Below, in pieces: positions 7,678 through 15,408 of a stretch of DNA of 21,356 nt. The DNA comes from Brevibacterium picturae (lineage in GTDB: Bacteria > Actinomycetota > Actinomycetes > Actinomycetales > Brevibacteriaceae). The notes under the pieces are model-generated. The model was not told the DNA's origin. It made no database searches and saw only the letters and a list, made by a program, of their open reading frames with translations. Numbering within the stretch: the first letter of the stretch is position 1; each line of letters starts with the position of its first letter. The position numbers were made by a program, and so were the translations under genes. The stretch is from positions 1 through 21,356 of the forward strand of contig NZ_JAKDJU010000039.1 of NCBI RefSeq assembly GCF_030453725.1, in the 5' to 3' direction.

Positions 7678-8844
7678 ATGCCCGAGGCTTTCGTCCTTGA
7701 CGGACTGCGCACACCCATCGGCCGCTACGGCGGAGTCCTCGCTGACCAGCGACCCGATGACCTCGTCGCGACCACGCTCAAGGCCGTCGTCGACCGGTCG
7801 GGGATCGATCCGGGCGACATCGACGAGGTGATCCTCGGCTCGGCGAACCAGGCCGGTGAGGACAACCGCAACGTCGCCCGCATGGCAGTGCTGCTGGCGG
7901 GTCTGCCCGAGTCCGTTCCCGGCTTCACCGTCAACCGCCTGTGCGCCTCCGGGCTGACCGCGATCACGACGGCACGGCAGATGATCGCCGCCGGTGACGC
8001 CGAGGTGGTCGTGGCCGGTGGCGTCGAATCGATGACCCGCGCACCCTGGGTGACGGAAAAGCCCCAGCGCCCCTGGGCGAAGCCGGGCAGGTCCTGGGAC
8101 ACCTCGATCGGCTGGCGCTTCACCAACCCGGCCTTCGGTGAGGACACGACCTTGTCGATGCCCCAGACCGCCGAACGCGTGGCCGAGCAGTGGAAGCTGG
8201 GCCGTGAAGAGCTCGATGCCTTCGCCTATGCCTCCCATCAGAAGGCACTGGCCGCGCAGGAAGCGGGCAAGTTCGATCCCGAGATCCTGCCCATCGGCGA
8301 CGTCAGCGCCGACGAGGGCCCTCGTGCGGAAACCACCCCGGAGAAGCTCGCCAAGCTGCGGGCGATTCACGGACCCGGAGGAGTCATCACCGCCGGCAAC
8401 TCCTCGTCCCTCAACGACGGTGCCGCCGTCACGATTCTCGTCAGCGAACGCTACGCGAAGAAGCACGGTCTGAGCCCCAGGGCCCGCGTCGTCAGCGGCG
8501 CCAGTGCCGGTGTCTCTCCGGAGATCATGGGCATCGGCCCTGTCCCGGCCACCCGCAAGGTCCTCGACCGTGTCGGCTGGAGCGTCGACGATCTCGAGAC
8601 CGTGGAGCTCAACGAGGCCTTCGCCTCCCAGTCACTGGCCTGCATTCGCGACCTGGGCCTCGATCCGGAGATCGTCAACAGCTTCGGCGGTGCGATCGCG
8701 CTGGGCCATCCCTTGGGCTGCTCGGGCGCTCGCATCACCCTGACACTGCTCAACCGCCTGGAACAGGCCGATGCCAAGCGCGGACTGGCGACGATGTGCG
8801 TCGGCGTCGGCCAGGGTTCGGCCCTGCTGTTGGAGCGAGTATGA
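7678..8844 (+). CDS. paaJ: PaaJ-type acetyl-CoA acyltransferase (thiolase)
   Basis: A thiolase of the degradative type, expected to cleave 3-oxo-5,6-dehydrosuberyl-CoA and 3-oxoadipyl-CoA to acetyl-CoA plus shortened acyl-CoA or succinyl-CoA. The 388-residue protein has the nucleophile Cys89 (NRLCASGL), GGVESMTRAP (114-123), NEAFA (312-316), His344 in GGAIALGHPLG, and Cys374 in CVGVGQG. That is the full thiolase triad. GAGGAG at 7668-7673 supports the ATG at 7678. The 128 nt from paaE hold no clear terminator or promoter, so read-through is likely. The substrate assignment rests on context, because PcaF and general acetyl-CoA acetyltransferases look alike. Confidence 0.9.
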   Translation: MPEAFVLDGLRTPIGRYGGVLADQRPDDLVATTLKAVVDRSGIDPGDIDEVILGSANQAGEDNRNVARMAVLLAGLPESVPGFTVNRLCASGLTAITTARQMIAAGDAEVVVAGGVESMTRAPWVTEKPQRPWAKPGRSWDTSIGWRFTNPAFGEDTTLSMPQTAERVAEQWKLGREELDAFAYASHQKALAAQEAGKFDPEILPIGDVSADEGPRAETTPEKLAKLRAIHGPGGVITAGNSSSLNDGAAVTILVSERYAKKHGLSPRARVVSGASAGVSPEIMGIGPVPATRKVLDRVGWSVDDLETVELNEAFASQSLACIRDLGLDPEIVNSFGGAIALGHPLGCSGARITLTLLNRLEQADAKRGLATMCVGVGQGSALLLERV

Positions 8845-9716
8845 GTGGGGGCGACACCGCCGGGGGCGATTCGACCAACGGTGCGGACGGCGCGAACTCC
8901 CCGCTGCTGATCGAACGCCATGCCGACCGGGTCATCATCCGGCTCAACCGACCCGAGGTGCGCAACGCCATCGACCAGAACATGGCCGATGCCCTCCACG
9001 CGGTGTGCGCCGAACTCGAAGCCGAGCCGAAGGTCGCCATCCTCACGGGCTCGAATGGTGTCTTCGCCGCCGGTGCCGACATAGGCCAGTTGTTGGGCCG
9101 TGGCCGCGAAGAGGCCCTGGCCGGCATCAACTCGAAGGTCTTCACCCGCATCCAGGAACTGCCGATGCCCGTCATCGCCCTCGTCGAAGGCCACGCGCTG
9201 GGCGGCGGAGCAGAGCTGGCCTTCGCCTGTGACTTCCGCATCGGGACACCGACGACGAAGATCGGCAACCCCGAGACAGGACTGGGCATCCTCGCTGCGG
9301 CCGGAGCCGCCTGGCGTCTGCGTGAACTCGTGGGGGAGCCTCGCGCCAAGGAGATCCTCTTGGCGGGACGGACTCTCCAGGCCGAAGAGGCCAAGTCCAT
9401 CGGCCTGCTCAACGACGTCGTCGACCCCGAGGACCTCGAACTCGCCGGTGAAGCACTTGCCGATCGGATCGCGAGCTTCGCACCGTTGGCCGTGAGGTTG
9501 AGCAAATCGGCATTCCACGCTCCACGTGAAGCCCATCCGCTCATCGACGATCTGGCCCAGGCCGTGCTGTTCGAGACCGAGGAGAAGCACACCCGGATGG
9601 AGGCCTTCCTCGCGAAGCGGGAGGCGAAGAAGCGGAAGAGGGCCGAAGCCGTGGCCACCGAGGCGATGGACGAACAGGACGTTCCCCGACACGACGAAAG
9701 AGGCACCACCGAATGA
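8841..9716 (+). CDS. paaF: Enoyl-CoA hydratase, PaaF-type
   Basis: Crotonase-fold hydratase that probably hydrates 2,3-dehydroadipyl-CoA in the lower phenylacetate pathway. Both catalytic glutamates of true hydratases are present: E125 in GGGAELAFACD and E145 in NPETGLGI. The oxyanion-hole segment GVFAAGADI (73-81) is also present. The 291-residue protein is about 30 residues longer than a typical hydratase, with a Gly/Asp/Asn-rich N-terminal 20 residues and a charged C-terminal tail (KREAKKRKRAEAV). The ATG overlaps the thiolase stop (ATGA), and the same type of overlap links it to the next gene. The exact substrate is inferred from the operon. Confidence 0.87.
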   Translation: MSGGDTAGGDSTNGADGANSPLLIERHADRVIIRLNRPEVRNAIDQNMADALHAVCAELEAEPKVAILTGSNGVFAAGADIGQLLGRGREEALAGINSKVFTRIQELPMPVIALVEGHALGGGAELAFACDFRIGTPTTKIGNPETGLGILAAAGAAWRLRELVGEPRAKEILLAGRTLQAEEAKSIGLLNDVVDPEDLELAGEALADRIASFAPLAVRLSKSAFHAPREAHPLIDDLAQAVLFETEEKHTRMEAFLAKREAKKRKRAEAVATEAMDEQDVPRHDERGTTE

Positions 9717-10636
9717 GCGAGCAGAGGGCCCGCGAACCTGACGCCGTGCACACGCCGAACCCTACGGCCGGATCATCGCCGGACTCAGCGGTGGGCGCAG
9801 ACAATGCCGGTCCCCAGGTCCCGGAAACCGTCGGCGTCTATGGCGGGGGCCGAATGGGTGCGGGCATCGCCCATGCCTTCGCCAGCGCCGGAGCCCGCGT
9901 CATCATCATCGAGAACACCGAAGAGACCGTGGCCGTAGCCAAGGAGCGCATCGACGCCTCGGTCGAGAAGTCGAAGTCCAAGGGCCTCGAGGTCACCGGC
10001 ACCGTCGAAGTCGTGCGGGACCCGACCCTGCTCGACCAGGCACTCCTCGTCGTCGAAGCCGTCCCGGAGAACGTCGAACTCAAACAGACGATCCTCGCTG
10101 CCATCGCAAAATACGCTCCGGCCGCGAGCATCGCCACGAACACGAGCGCACTGTCCATCGATGAGCTCGCCGCCGCACTGCCCCGGCCCCATGCGCTCAT
10201 CGGACTCCACTTCTTCAACCCGGTCCCCGTCAGCGACCTCGTCGAGGTCGTCGTCGGCACCCACACGCAACCGGAGCTCGTCGACGTCGCGAAGTCCTGG
10301 GTCGCGGGACTGGGGAAAACGGCGATCACGGTCAAGGACTCACCGGGATTCGCCTCCAGCCGCCTCGGCGTGGCCCTGGCGCTGGAAGCGATGCGGATGG
10401 TCGAAGAGGAGGTCGCGAGCCCCGAGGACATCGACAAGGCGATGACGCTGGGCTACCGGCACCCGGCCGGACCGCTGCAGACGACGGACATCGTCGGCCT
10501 CGACGTCCGCCTCGGCATCGCCGAGCACCTCGAGACGGAACTGGGCCCGCGATTCGCCCCGCCGCAGCTGCTCAAAGACAAGGTCGCATCAGGTCAATTG
10601 GGTCGAAAGTCCGGCCAGGGATTCTATACTTGGTGA
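9713..10636 (+). CDS. paaH: 3-hydroxyacyl-CoA dehydrogenase, PaaH-type
   Basis: Oxidises 3-hydroxyadipyl-CoA to 3-oxoadipyl-CoA with NAD in the pathway's beta-oxidation stage. In this 307-residue protein the Rossmann domain begins at about 38 with GVYGGGRMGAGIA. The catalytic His166 (HFFNPVP) and Glu178 (LVEVV) form the family's His-Glu pair, and KDSPGF (208-213) precedes the C-terminal helical domain, which ends in GRKSGQGFYTW. About 37 N-terminal residues form a low-complexity extension absent from typical single-domain enzymes. ATGA overlap with the preceding hydratase indicates translational coupling. After its stop an 82-nt spacer with three 15-nt repeats leads to paaG. Confidence 0.9.
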   Translation: MSEQRAREPDAVHTPNPTAGSSPDSAVGADNAGPQVPETVGVYGGGRMGAGIAHAFASAGARVIIIENTEETVAVAKERIDASVEKSKSKGLEVTGTVEVVRDPTLLDQALLVVEAVPENVELKQTILAAIAKYAPAASIATNTSALSIDELAAALPRPHALIGLHFFNPVPVSDLVEVVVGTHTQPELVDVAKSWVAGLGKTAITVKDSPGFASSRLGVALALEAMRMVEEEVASPEDIDKAMTLGYRHPAGPLQTTDIVGLDVRLGIAEHLETELGPRFAPPQLLKDKVASGQLGRKSGQGFYTW

Positions 10637-10662
10637 TCAGGCGGACAACAACCCCGCTTGCC

Positions 10663-10707
10663 GCACCGTCATCTGCAGCACCCTCACCTGCAGCACCGTC
10701 ATCTGCA
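10663..10707. repeat. Three tandem 15-nt repeats directly before the paaG ribosome binding site
   Basis: GCACCGTCATCTGCA at 10663-10677 and 10693-10707 flank a variant, GCACCCTCACCTGCA (10678-10692), with two changes. The array ends at the AAGGAG of paaG. It is the only sizeable spacer in the distal part of the operon. Confidence 0.9.
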
Positions 10708-10718
10708 AAGGAGCACAC

Positions 10719-11495
10719 GTGACCGAGATCCGACTGTCCAACCGGGGAAACATCGCAGAGATCGTCCTCGACGGCCCCGATTCCCGCAACGCCCTCGACG
10801 CGGACAACCTCCGTGATCTGGCCGCAGCGGTGGCCAAGGTCGCCGAGGCGGTCCCGAACGTCCGTGCGCTCCTGATCAGGGGAGAGGGCAAGGTCTTCAG
10901 CTCCGGTCGCGACATCTCGGCCGTCGACGTCGAAACCGATGACGCACACGCATTCCTCGCCGAAGCCTTCACCCCCGTCTTCCAGTCCATCCGTGCCTTG
11001 CCGATCCCCGTGATCTCACAGGTCCAGGGTGCCGCCCTGGGACTGGGCTTCGGCGTCGCTGCGGCCGCAGACATCATCATCGCCGCCGACAACGCGAAGT
11101 TCGGCTCGCCCTTCGCCGCGATCGGCGCGATGCTCGACTCGGGTGCCCACCACGTGTTCCTCGACCGGGTGGGCTACCACCGGACGATGGACCTCATCAT
11201 CACCGGTGATTTCATGACCGGCGCCGAGGCGGCCGCTGCCGGCATCGTGTCCCGCGCGGTCCCGGCCGAGGAACTGGCCGAGTTCGTCGAGTCGAAGCTG
11301 TCGACGATCGTGACCGGCCCGGCCGAGGCCTTCGCCATGGAGAAGGGCTTCGTGCAGAAGCTCGCCGACGACCGCCCGACCTTGGCGCAGGTGCTCGCGG
11401 AGGAGGCCAACCTGCAGGAGACCGCCCGCCAGACCCCGGACTATGCCGAAGGCTTCTCAGCCTTCCAGGAGCGACGGGCACCGAACTTCGGGTGA
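10719..11495 (+). CDS. paaG: PaaG-type 1,2-epoxyphenylacetyl-CoA isomerase (crotonase fold)
   Basis: Crotonase-fold protein expected to isomerise ring-1,2-epoxyphenylacetyl-CoA to the oxepin-CoA. In the 258-residue product, SSGRDIS (61-67) supplies the oxyanion hole. AMLDSGAHH (137-145) places Asp140 where PaaG-type isomerases keep their catalytic Asp, and the glutamates of true hydratases are replaced. This distinguishes it from the hydratase encoded at 8841. The start is a GTG at 10719 with AAGGAG 5 nt upstream. It is the last gene of the plus-strand unit and ends 7 nt from the convergent YdhK-type gene, so no terminator fits between them. The PaaG assignment is from active-site pattern and operon context. 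Confidence 0.85.
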   Translation: MTEIRLSNRGNIAEIVLDGPDSRNALDADNLRDLAAAVAKVAEAVPNVRALLIRGEGKVFSSGRDISAVDVETDDAHAFLAEAFTPVFQSIRALPIPVISQVQGAALGLGFGVAAAADIIIAADNAKFGSPFAAIGAMLDSGAHHVFLDRVGYHRTMDLIITGDFMTGAEAAAAGIVSRAVPAEELAEFVESKLSTIVTGPAEAFAMEKGFVQKLADDRPTLAQVLAEEANLQETARQTPDYAEGFSAFQERRAPNFG

Positions 11496-11502
11496 GCTGA
11501 GG

Positions 11503-12111
11503 TCACTTCGCAGGCTGGACTTCGCCTTCGACAACCCACTTGTGGTTGGTCATCGTCATATCACCCGTATCGACGTCGACCATGTAGACGGTGTCATCGG
11601 TCGAGCTGTCGATCGTTGCTTCAGCACCCTTCATCCCGGGCATGTGATCAGCGTTGAGAGCCACCTCGGTGCCGTCTGCCAGAGGTGCCTCGTCGGGGTT
11701 GTCGAGCTCTTCGTGGACGACCCATTTGTGGTCTTCGACCGGGTCGCCGCCGTCGGTGGGCGTATAGCTGACCGAATAGGTCGTGGTGTCGAAGGCGCCC
11801 GAGATCGTGGCGTTCGCTCCGTCCATCCCCGGCATGTGGTCGGCGCTGAGAACCACCTCATCGCCGACGGCGTACGTCGGGTCTGAGGCTTCCTTGATGC
11901 CCTCCGGCGGCTGACCACCATCTGCGGCGTGCTCATGGCTTTCGCCATGGTCGCCTTGATGACTCTCGCCGGAAGGGGACTCAGACTGTGTCTGGTCCTG
12001 TGTGGGCTGTGGACCGCTCTCTTCGTCTCCGGAGGCGGTGCAGCCCGACAGTGCCAGTGCTGCGGCGGCTGCACTCGCCGTTATGGTCGTCAACGGTGTG
12101 GATATCTTCAT
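11503..12111 (-). CDS. YdhK-type (DUF1541) lipoprotein
   Basis: A predicted membrane-anchored, cell-surface lipoprotein of 202 residues. The signal peptide ends in the lipobox LSGC (Cys24). A linker rich in His, Glu and Ser (about 48-65: SHQGDHGESHEHAAD) leads to two copies of the DUF1541/YdhK domain (about 78-135 and 143-196). Each copy carries ADHMPGM(D/K)GA, a VYxVxYTPT-like strand and DHKWVV or NHKWVV. Function is unknown for the family. The Met/His content of the repeats and the His-rich linker make metal handling, for example of copper, a fair guess but not a demonstrated role. AGGAG precedes the ATG. It lies 19 nt downstream of the TVP38-type gene in the same unit. Confidence 0.85.
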   Translation of the reverse strand: MKISTPLTTITASAAAAALALSGCTASGDEESGPQPTQDQTQSESPSGESHQGDHGESHEHAADGGQPPEGIKEASDPTYAVGDEVVLSADHMPGMDGANATISGAFDTTTYSVSYTPTDGGDPVEDHKWVVHEELDNPDEAPLADGTEVALNADHMPGMKGAEATIDSSTDDTVYMVDVDTGDMTMTNHKWVVEGEVQPAK

Positions 12112-12130
12112 GCTTCTCCTCTTCTGCGGG

Positions 12131-12883
12131 TCAGTCCTCGTGCGGGGGCTCCGGCTCGGACTCGTCCTTGCCCTTGGGATCGGCGGAACCCTTCTGCGTC
12201 GACTTCCAGCGTCGGAAGGCGAAGATCGTCAGCACGATGACCAGCGCCCACGATATGCCGACGGCGGTGCCGGTGATGATGCCGGGACTTCCGATGAACG
12301 CACCGACAGCCACAAGGGAGAGCTGTCCCGGCAGGGCGGAGACGATGGTGGCGATGAGGAAGGTGCGGCTCCTGATGCCCAGAGCTCCGCTGCCGTAGTT
12401 GACCGGCCAATAGGGGAAACCGGGCATGAGCCGAAGCATGCACACAGCATAGAAGCCGCCGTTGGTCAGCCGAGACTCGATCGCCTCGGCGTGGCTGCCC
12501 AGCAGCTTCATGACGGTGTCGCGTCCCAGGGCTCGGGAGATCCAATAGCCTCCGAAACAGCCTGCCAGCACACCGATCATCGACAAGATGGTGCCGAACA
12601 CCAGCCCGAACGCCAGCCCACCGGCCACCGCCATGATGGTGACGGGGATCGGAGTGGCTGCGACGACCGCGTAGAGAAGGATGAAGATGCCGAAGCCCCA
12701 GAAGCCCGCCTCGGCGATCTGCTTCTGCAAGCCCTCGAGTGAGGGCAGGTGCACGTTGAATACCAACCACAGCCCAGCGAGGACGGCCAGGGCCAATGCC
12801 ACGTTGCGCAGGATCGATCCCCATGGGACTCGGGACTCACCGTGAGTCCCCTGGGGCGGAGCGGAGCTCTCATCGGTCGGCAT
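12131..12883 (-). CDS. TVP38/TMEM64 family (VTT domain) membrane protein
   Basis: A 250-residue polytopic membrane protein. After a short charged N-terminus there is a TM at about 27-45. The VTT/SNARE-associated domain then runs from about 65 to 200, with the re-entrant signature ATPIPVTIMAVAGGLAFG (76-93), GGYWISRALGR (111-121) and RLMPGFPYWPVNYGSG (151-166). A last TM (about 204-224) and a charged Lys/Glu tail complete it. Related DedA and TVP38 proteins are implicated in phospholipid scrambling or undecaprenyl-phosphate and membrane homeostasis; the substrate here is unknown. The ATG at 12883 has AGGA upstream. It probably leads a two-gene unit with the YdhK-type lipoprotein. Confidence 0.87.
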   Translation of the reverse strand: MPTDESSAPPQGTHGESRVPWGSILRNVALALAVLAGLWLVFNVHLPSLEGLQKQIAEAGFWGFGIFILLYAVVAATPIPVTIMAVAGGLAFGLVFGTILSMIGVLAGCFGGYWISRALGRDTVMKLLGSHAEAIESRLTNGGFYAVCMLRLMPGFPYWPVNYGSGALGIRSRTFLIATIVSALPGQLSLVAVGAFIGSPGIITGTAVGISWALVIVLTIFAFRRWKSTQKGSADPKGKDESEPEPPHED

Positions 12884-13019
12884 ATGTCGATCCTACGTGT
12901 CGGGGACGGTGGGCAATGAATCGGTCAGGCTGTGGACGGAACCGAGAGCCACCTCGGCGAGGGCGGGTGTGGTCGTCAGCCGGCGGCGACGATCATGAGG
13001 TGAGCAATTGTGGTTGCAC

Positions 13020-13053
13020 AGCGGCGGTTTCACGCAGTCGGTGCAACGCCGCT
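13020..13053. terminator. Possible hairpin terminator after the 4-TM gene
   Basis: AGCGGCG (13020-13026) pairs with CGCCGCT (13047-13053), and GTTGCAC (13013-13019) pairs with GTGCAAC (13041-13047), giving competing hairpins at the 3' end of the minus-strand gene. There is no T-tract. The rest of 12884-13052 shows nothing I can support. Confidence 0.3.
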
Positions 13054-13505
13054 CAGCGCGCCTGTGCACTCCCATGTCGCCGCTGCAGCCGAACCACTCC
13101 CGCTGGTAAACAGAGGATTGCGATGCTGATGACAAGTATGATCGGCAGCCACCAGGCAGGGAGCGACCTCAGAGCAATGTCATGGGCGCACGAGCCGGCG
13201 GCCAGACCGAGGCCGAGACTTCCGAAGAGTCGCAGGACGGCCCACCGCGCCAGGTCATCGCGCACCCGAACGGTGGTGATGTCGACGATCAGTGCACCGA
13301 AAGCGAGGACAGAAGTGCCGGTCATGAAGAGGGGAAGGGCCGGCGCACGGTCTGCGGGGGTTCCGCCTGTGCCGCTGCCGGCCACGCCCGTGGTCCACGA
13401 GGTGAGGAACGCGAGCAGGACGACCAGGCACCACAGGGCAATGGAAACGACCCTGACCTTGGACTCCTGTGCGAAGAATCCGAGGGCAGGGTCGTTGCGG
13501 CTCAT
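13053..13505 (-). CDS. Four-TM hypothetical membrane protein
   Basis: I do not recognise a family. The 150-residue product has four clear hydrophobic segments at about 18-40, 56-78, 88-108 and 117-137, with a basic C-terminus (RLQRRHGSAQAR). The amino-acid pattern is strongly that of a membrane protein and the codon usage matches the neighbours, which supports a real gene. The start is an ATG at 13505 without a good ribosome binding site; a GAGGAG lies about 25 nt upstream, overlapping the end of the preceding small gene. It lies 31 nt downstream of the small MFS partner and may share its transcript. Confidence 0.65.
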   Translation of the reverse strand: MSRNDPALGFFAQESKVRVVSIALWCLVVLLAFLTSWTTGVAGSGTGGTPADRAPALPLFMTGTSVLAFGALIVDITTVRVRDDLARWAVLRLFGSLGLGLAAGSCAHDIALRSLPAWWLPIILVISIAILCLPAGVVRLQRRHGSAQAR

Positions 13506-13536
13506 GTGCTGAGAACAGTCGAAACCGTGGATCTCC

Positions 13537-13707
13537 TCAGCTGGTGAAGATCGCGACGGCCTTGATCACCGTCAGAGTCAGGCCCCAGACGAGGCCGCCG
13601 ACCACGACGACCGTCAGGGTCGATCCGACCGCCTTGTAGGCGCCGCCGACGGGTGACTGCGGTGAGCCCTCGGCCGGGACATGTGCTGTGGGTGCGGAAT
13701 CGCTCAT
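13537..13707 (-). CDS. MFS transporter small subunit-like protein, 56 residues, one TM
   Basis: A short gene between the OFA-family transporter and the 4-TM gene. The product starts MSDSAPTAHVPAEGSP, contains a hydrophilic GGAYKAVGSTL stretch, and has one hydrophobic segment at about 31-54 (LTVVVVGGLVWGLTLTVIKA) before ending AIFTS. The ATG at 13707 has GGAAGG about 12 nt upstream, and the transporter stop is only 18 nt away. Small one-TM proteins encoded next to OFA-type MFS transporters are known and are annotated as MFS transporter small subunits. The sequence and position fit that group, but I could not run a search. The partner role is inferred. Confidence 0.75.
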   Translation of the reverse strand: MSDSAPTAHVPAEGSPQSPVGGAYKAVGSTLTVVVVGGLVWGLTLTVIKAVAIFTS

Positions 13708-13725
13708 GGTGTCCGTCCCTTCCTT

Positions 13726-15099
13726 TCAGTTCTCGTCTTCGAGGGCAGCGGCCTGTTTGGCCTTGACCGTCTCTTCGCGTTCGAAGTGCCTCTTGCTGAC
13801 CGGCCGGATCAGGGCGTTCGCGATGAAGCCGATAGCCAGAGCCCCGACCATGATGAACATGCCCGGAGTGTAGAGCTCGGGTCCCGACTTTCCAGCCTCC
13901 TCTCCGGCTTCGACGACGGAGTTGACGATGAGCGGTCCGGCCACGCCCGCCGCGGACCATGCGGTGAGCAGGGCGCCGTGGATGGCTCCGACCTGATAGA
14001 CGCCGAAGAGATCCTTGAGGTAGGCCGGGACCGTGGAGAACCCGCCGCCGTAGAAGGAGATGATGACGAAAGTGGCGAGGATGAACAGGATGAGCGAGTC
14101 CCCACCGAAGAGTGCCACCGCGAGGTAGAGCATGAGTCCGACACCGAGGTAGAGCATGTAGTTGTTCTTGCGGCCGAGGTAGTCCGAGGTCGTCGACCAG
14201 ACGAATCGTCCTGCCATATTGCCGATCGAGAGCAGTCCGACGAATCCCGCTGCCGCCGCGGCGGTGATGCCGAAGTAGCTCTGAATCATCGGTGCGGCGT
14301 TCTCGAGGATGCCGATGCCAGCGGTGACATTGAGGAAGAGGACGACCCACAGCAGCCAGAACTGGGGTGTGCGGATCGCATTGCGAACGGCGACGTTGCC
14401 CTTGGTCTGCATCGGCTTGCTCGTCGCCTTGGCCGGGTCGAAGCCCTTCGGTGCCCACTCGGGGTGGGGGACTCGGATGACGAAGGCACCTGCGGTGATG
14501 ACCACGGCGTAGACGATGCCGAGTGTGACGAATGTCGGTGTCAGTCCGGCGACGAGATTCTCCGGCTCAGTGCCGCCGCCGTAGAGGCTCATCAGCTGGT
14601 TCGACATCGGGCTGGCGATGAGCGCACCGCCGCCGAAGCCCATGATGGCCAGGCCGGTGGCCAGGCCCGGGCGGTCGGGGAACCACTTCATCAGCGTCGA
14701 GACCGGGGAGATGTAGCCGATTCCCAGGCCGATGCCTCCGATGACGCCGTAGCCGAGGTAGACCAGCCACAGCTGACCGGTCATGATTCCCAGCGACGCG
14801 ACGAAGAAGCCGACGACCCAGCAAGTGCCTGCGGCGACCATCGACGCCCGCGGGCCGTTCTTCTCCACCCAGGGGCCGAATACCGCCGAGGAGATGCCGA
14901 GCATGAGGATCGCGATCGAGAAGATCCAACCGATCGAGACTTCACCGGCGTCGAAGTGCGTCATGAAAGGGATCTTGAACACGCTGAATGCGTAGACCTG
15001 CCCGATGCACAGATGGATTGCCAGGGCGGCCGGCGGGATCAGCCACCGGTTGAAGTTCTTCGGTGCGACGATCGCCGACCGAGAGAGGACCGAAGCCAT
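13726..15099 (-). CDS. OFA-family (oxalate/formate antiporter-like) MFS transporter
   Basis: A 457-residue, 12-TM major facilitator. The N-terminal half has the OFA-type opening NFNRWLIPPAALAIHLCIGQVYAFSVF (cited in pieces: RWLIPPAA and GQVYAFSVF), and then FGPWVEKNGPR in the loop between TM2 and TM3. GGIGLGIGYISPVSTLMKWFPDRPG is spread over 120-145. The second half has GRFVWSTTSDYLGRKNNY. OFA members exchange small carboxylates such as oxalate/formate or pyruvate-like acids; the substrate here cannot be read from sequence. The ATG at 15099 has AAGGA upstream. It leads a probable operon with the 56-residue partner and the 4-TM protein. Confidence 0.9.
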   Translation of the reverse strand: MASVLSRSAIVAPKNFNRWLIPPAALAIHLCIGQVYAFSVFKIPFMTHFDAGEVSIGWIFSIAILMLGISSAVFGPWVEKNGPRASMVAAGTCWVVGFFVASLGIMTGQLWLVYLGYGVIGGIGLGIGYISPVSTLMKWFPDRPGLATGLAIMGFGGGALIASPMSNQLMSLYGGGTEPENLVAGLTPTFVTLGIVYAVVITAGAFVIRVPHPEWAPKGFDPAKATSKPMQTKGNVAVRNAIRTPQFWLLWVVLFLNVTAGIGILENAAPMIQSYFGITAAAAAGFVGLLSIGNMAGRFVWSTTSDYLGRKNNYMLYLGVGLMLYLAVALFGGDSLILFILATFVIISFYGGGFSTVPAYLKDLFGVYQVGAIHGALLTAWSAAGVAGPLIVNSVVEAGEEAGKSGPELYTPGMFIMVGALAIGFIANALIRPVSKRHFEREETVKAKQAAALEDEN

Positions 15100-15408
15100 G
15101 AAGGATCCTTAGTTTTGTGTGCTCTGCGTACGTCCATCGTCGGTCGCACGTGCTGTGAGGACGAGCGAATCGTGATGACACGCATCTGTTCCATTACACA
15201 CTAGAGCGCGCACAAGGATTTGGCGAGGAACACTCAGAAATTCCCCAAGTCTGGGACATCCAATGATGGAGCCCCGCTCGGACGGCACCCGACAGTGCTC
15301 TCTGTCAGTGTCGTCCGAGCGGGGCTCTTCGGGTAGTCGGAGATCTGCGGTCGGCCGAAGGTCTCCGCTCCCACGTGGGTCGTTGGTCCTCTGGAGACCT
15401 GCGATCCG
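15100..15408. other. 309-nt intergenic stretch: MFS promoter region and SurA_N gene terminator
   Basis: This stretch lies between two minus-strand genes. The left part (about 15100-15250) must carry the promoter of the OFA transporter, but I see no confident -35/-10 pair. The centre is filled by the long hairpin at 15269-15327. The remainder to 15408 shows no gene. Confidence 0.6.
15269..15327 (-). terminator. Strong 16-bp hairpin terminator downstream of the SurA_N lipoprotein gene
   Basis: GAGCCCCGCTCGGACG (15269-15284) is the exact reverse complement of 15312-15327. Further pairing of GACAG with CTGTC (15291-15295 with 15302-15306) extends the hairpin toward a 6-nt loop. No T-run follows on either strand, which is common for actinobacterial terminators. 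It sits about 80 nt past the stop of the minus-strand gene, and its symmetry would also stop plus-strand transcripts. Confidence 0.85.

Noticed and set aside
8451..9692. 413-codon minus-strand open frame opposite the thiolase end and hydratase
   Set aside because: Antisense shadow of two well-supported enzymes; no recognisable domain.
12893..13135. 80-codon minus-strand frame upstream of the TVP38-type gene
   Set aside because: It overlaps the 3' end of the 4-TM gene in another frame, is rich in Cys/Arg/Ser without pattern and lacks a start signal.
13681..15204. 507-codon plus-strand open frame opposite the OFA transporter
   Set aside because: Antisense shadow, rich in Asp/Glu/Arg. The minus frame is a clear 12-TM transporter.
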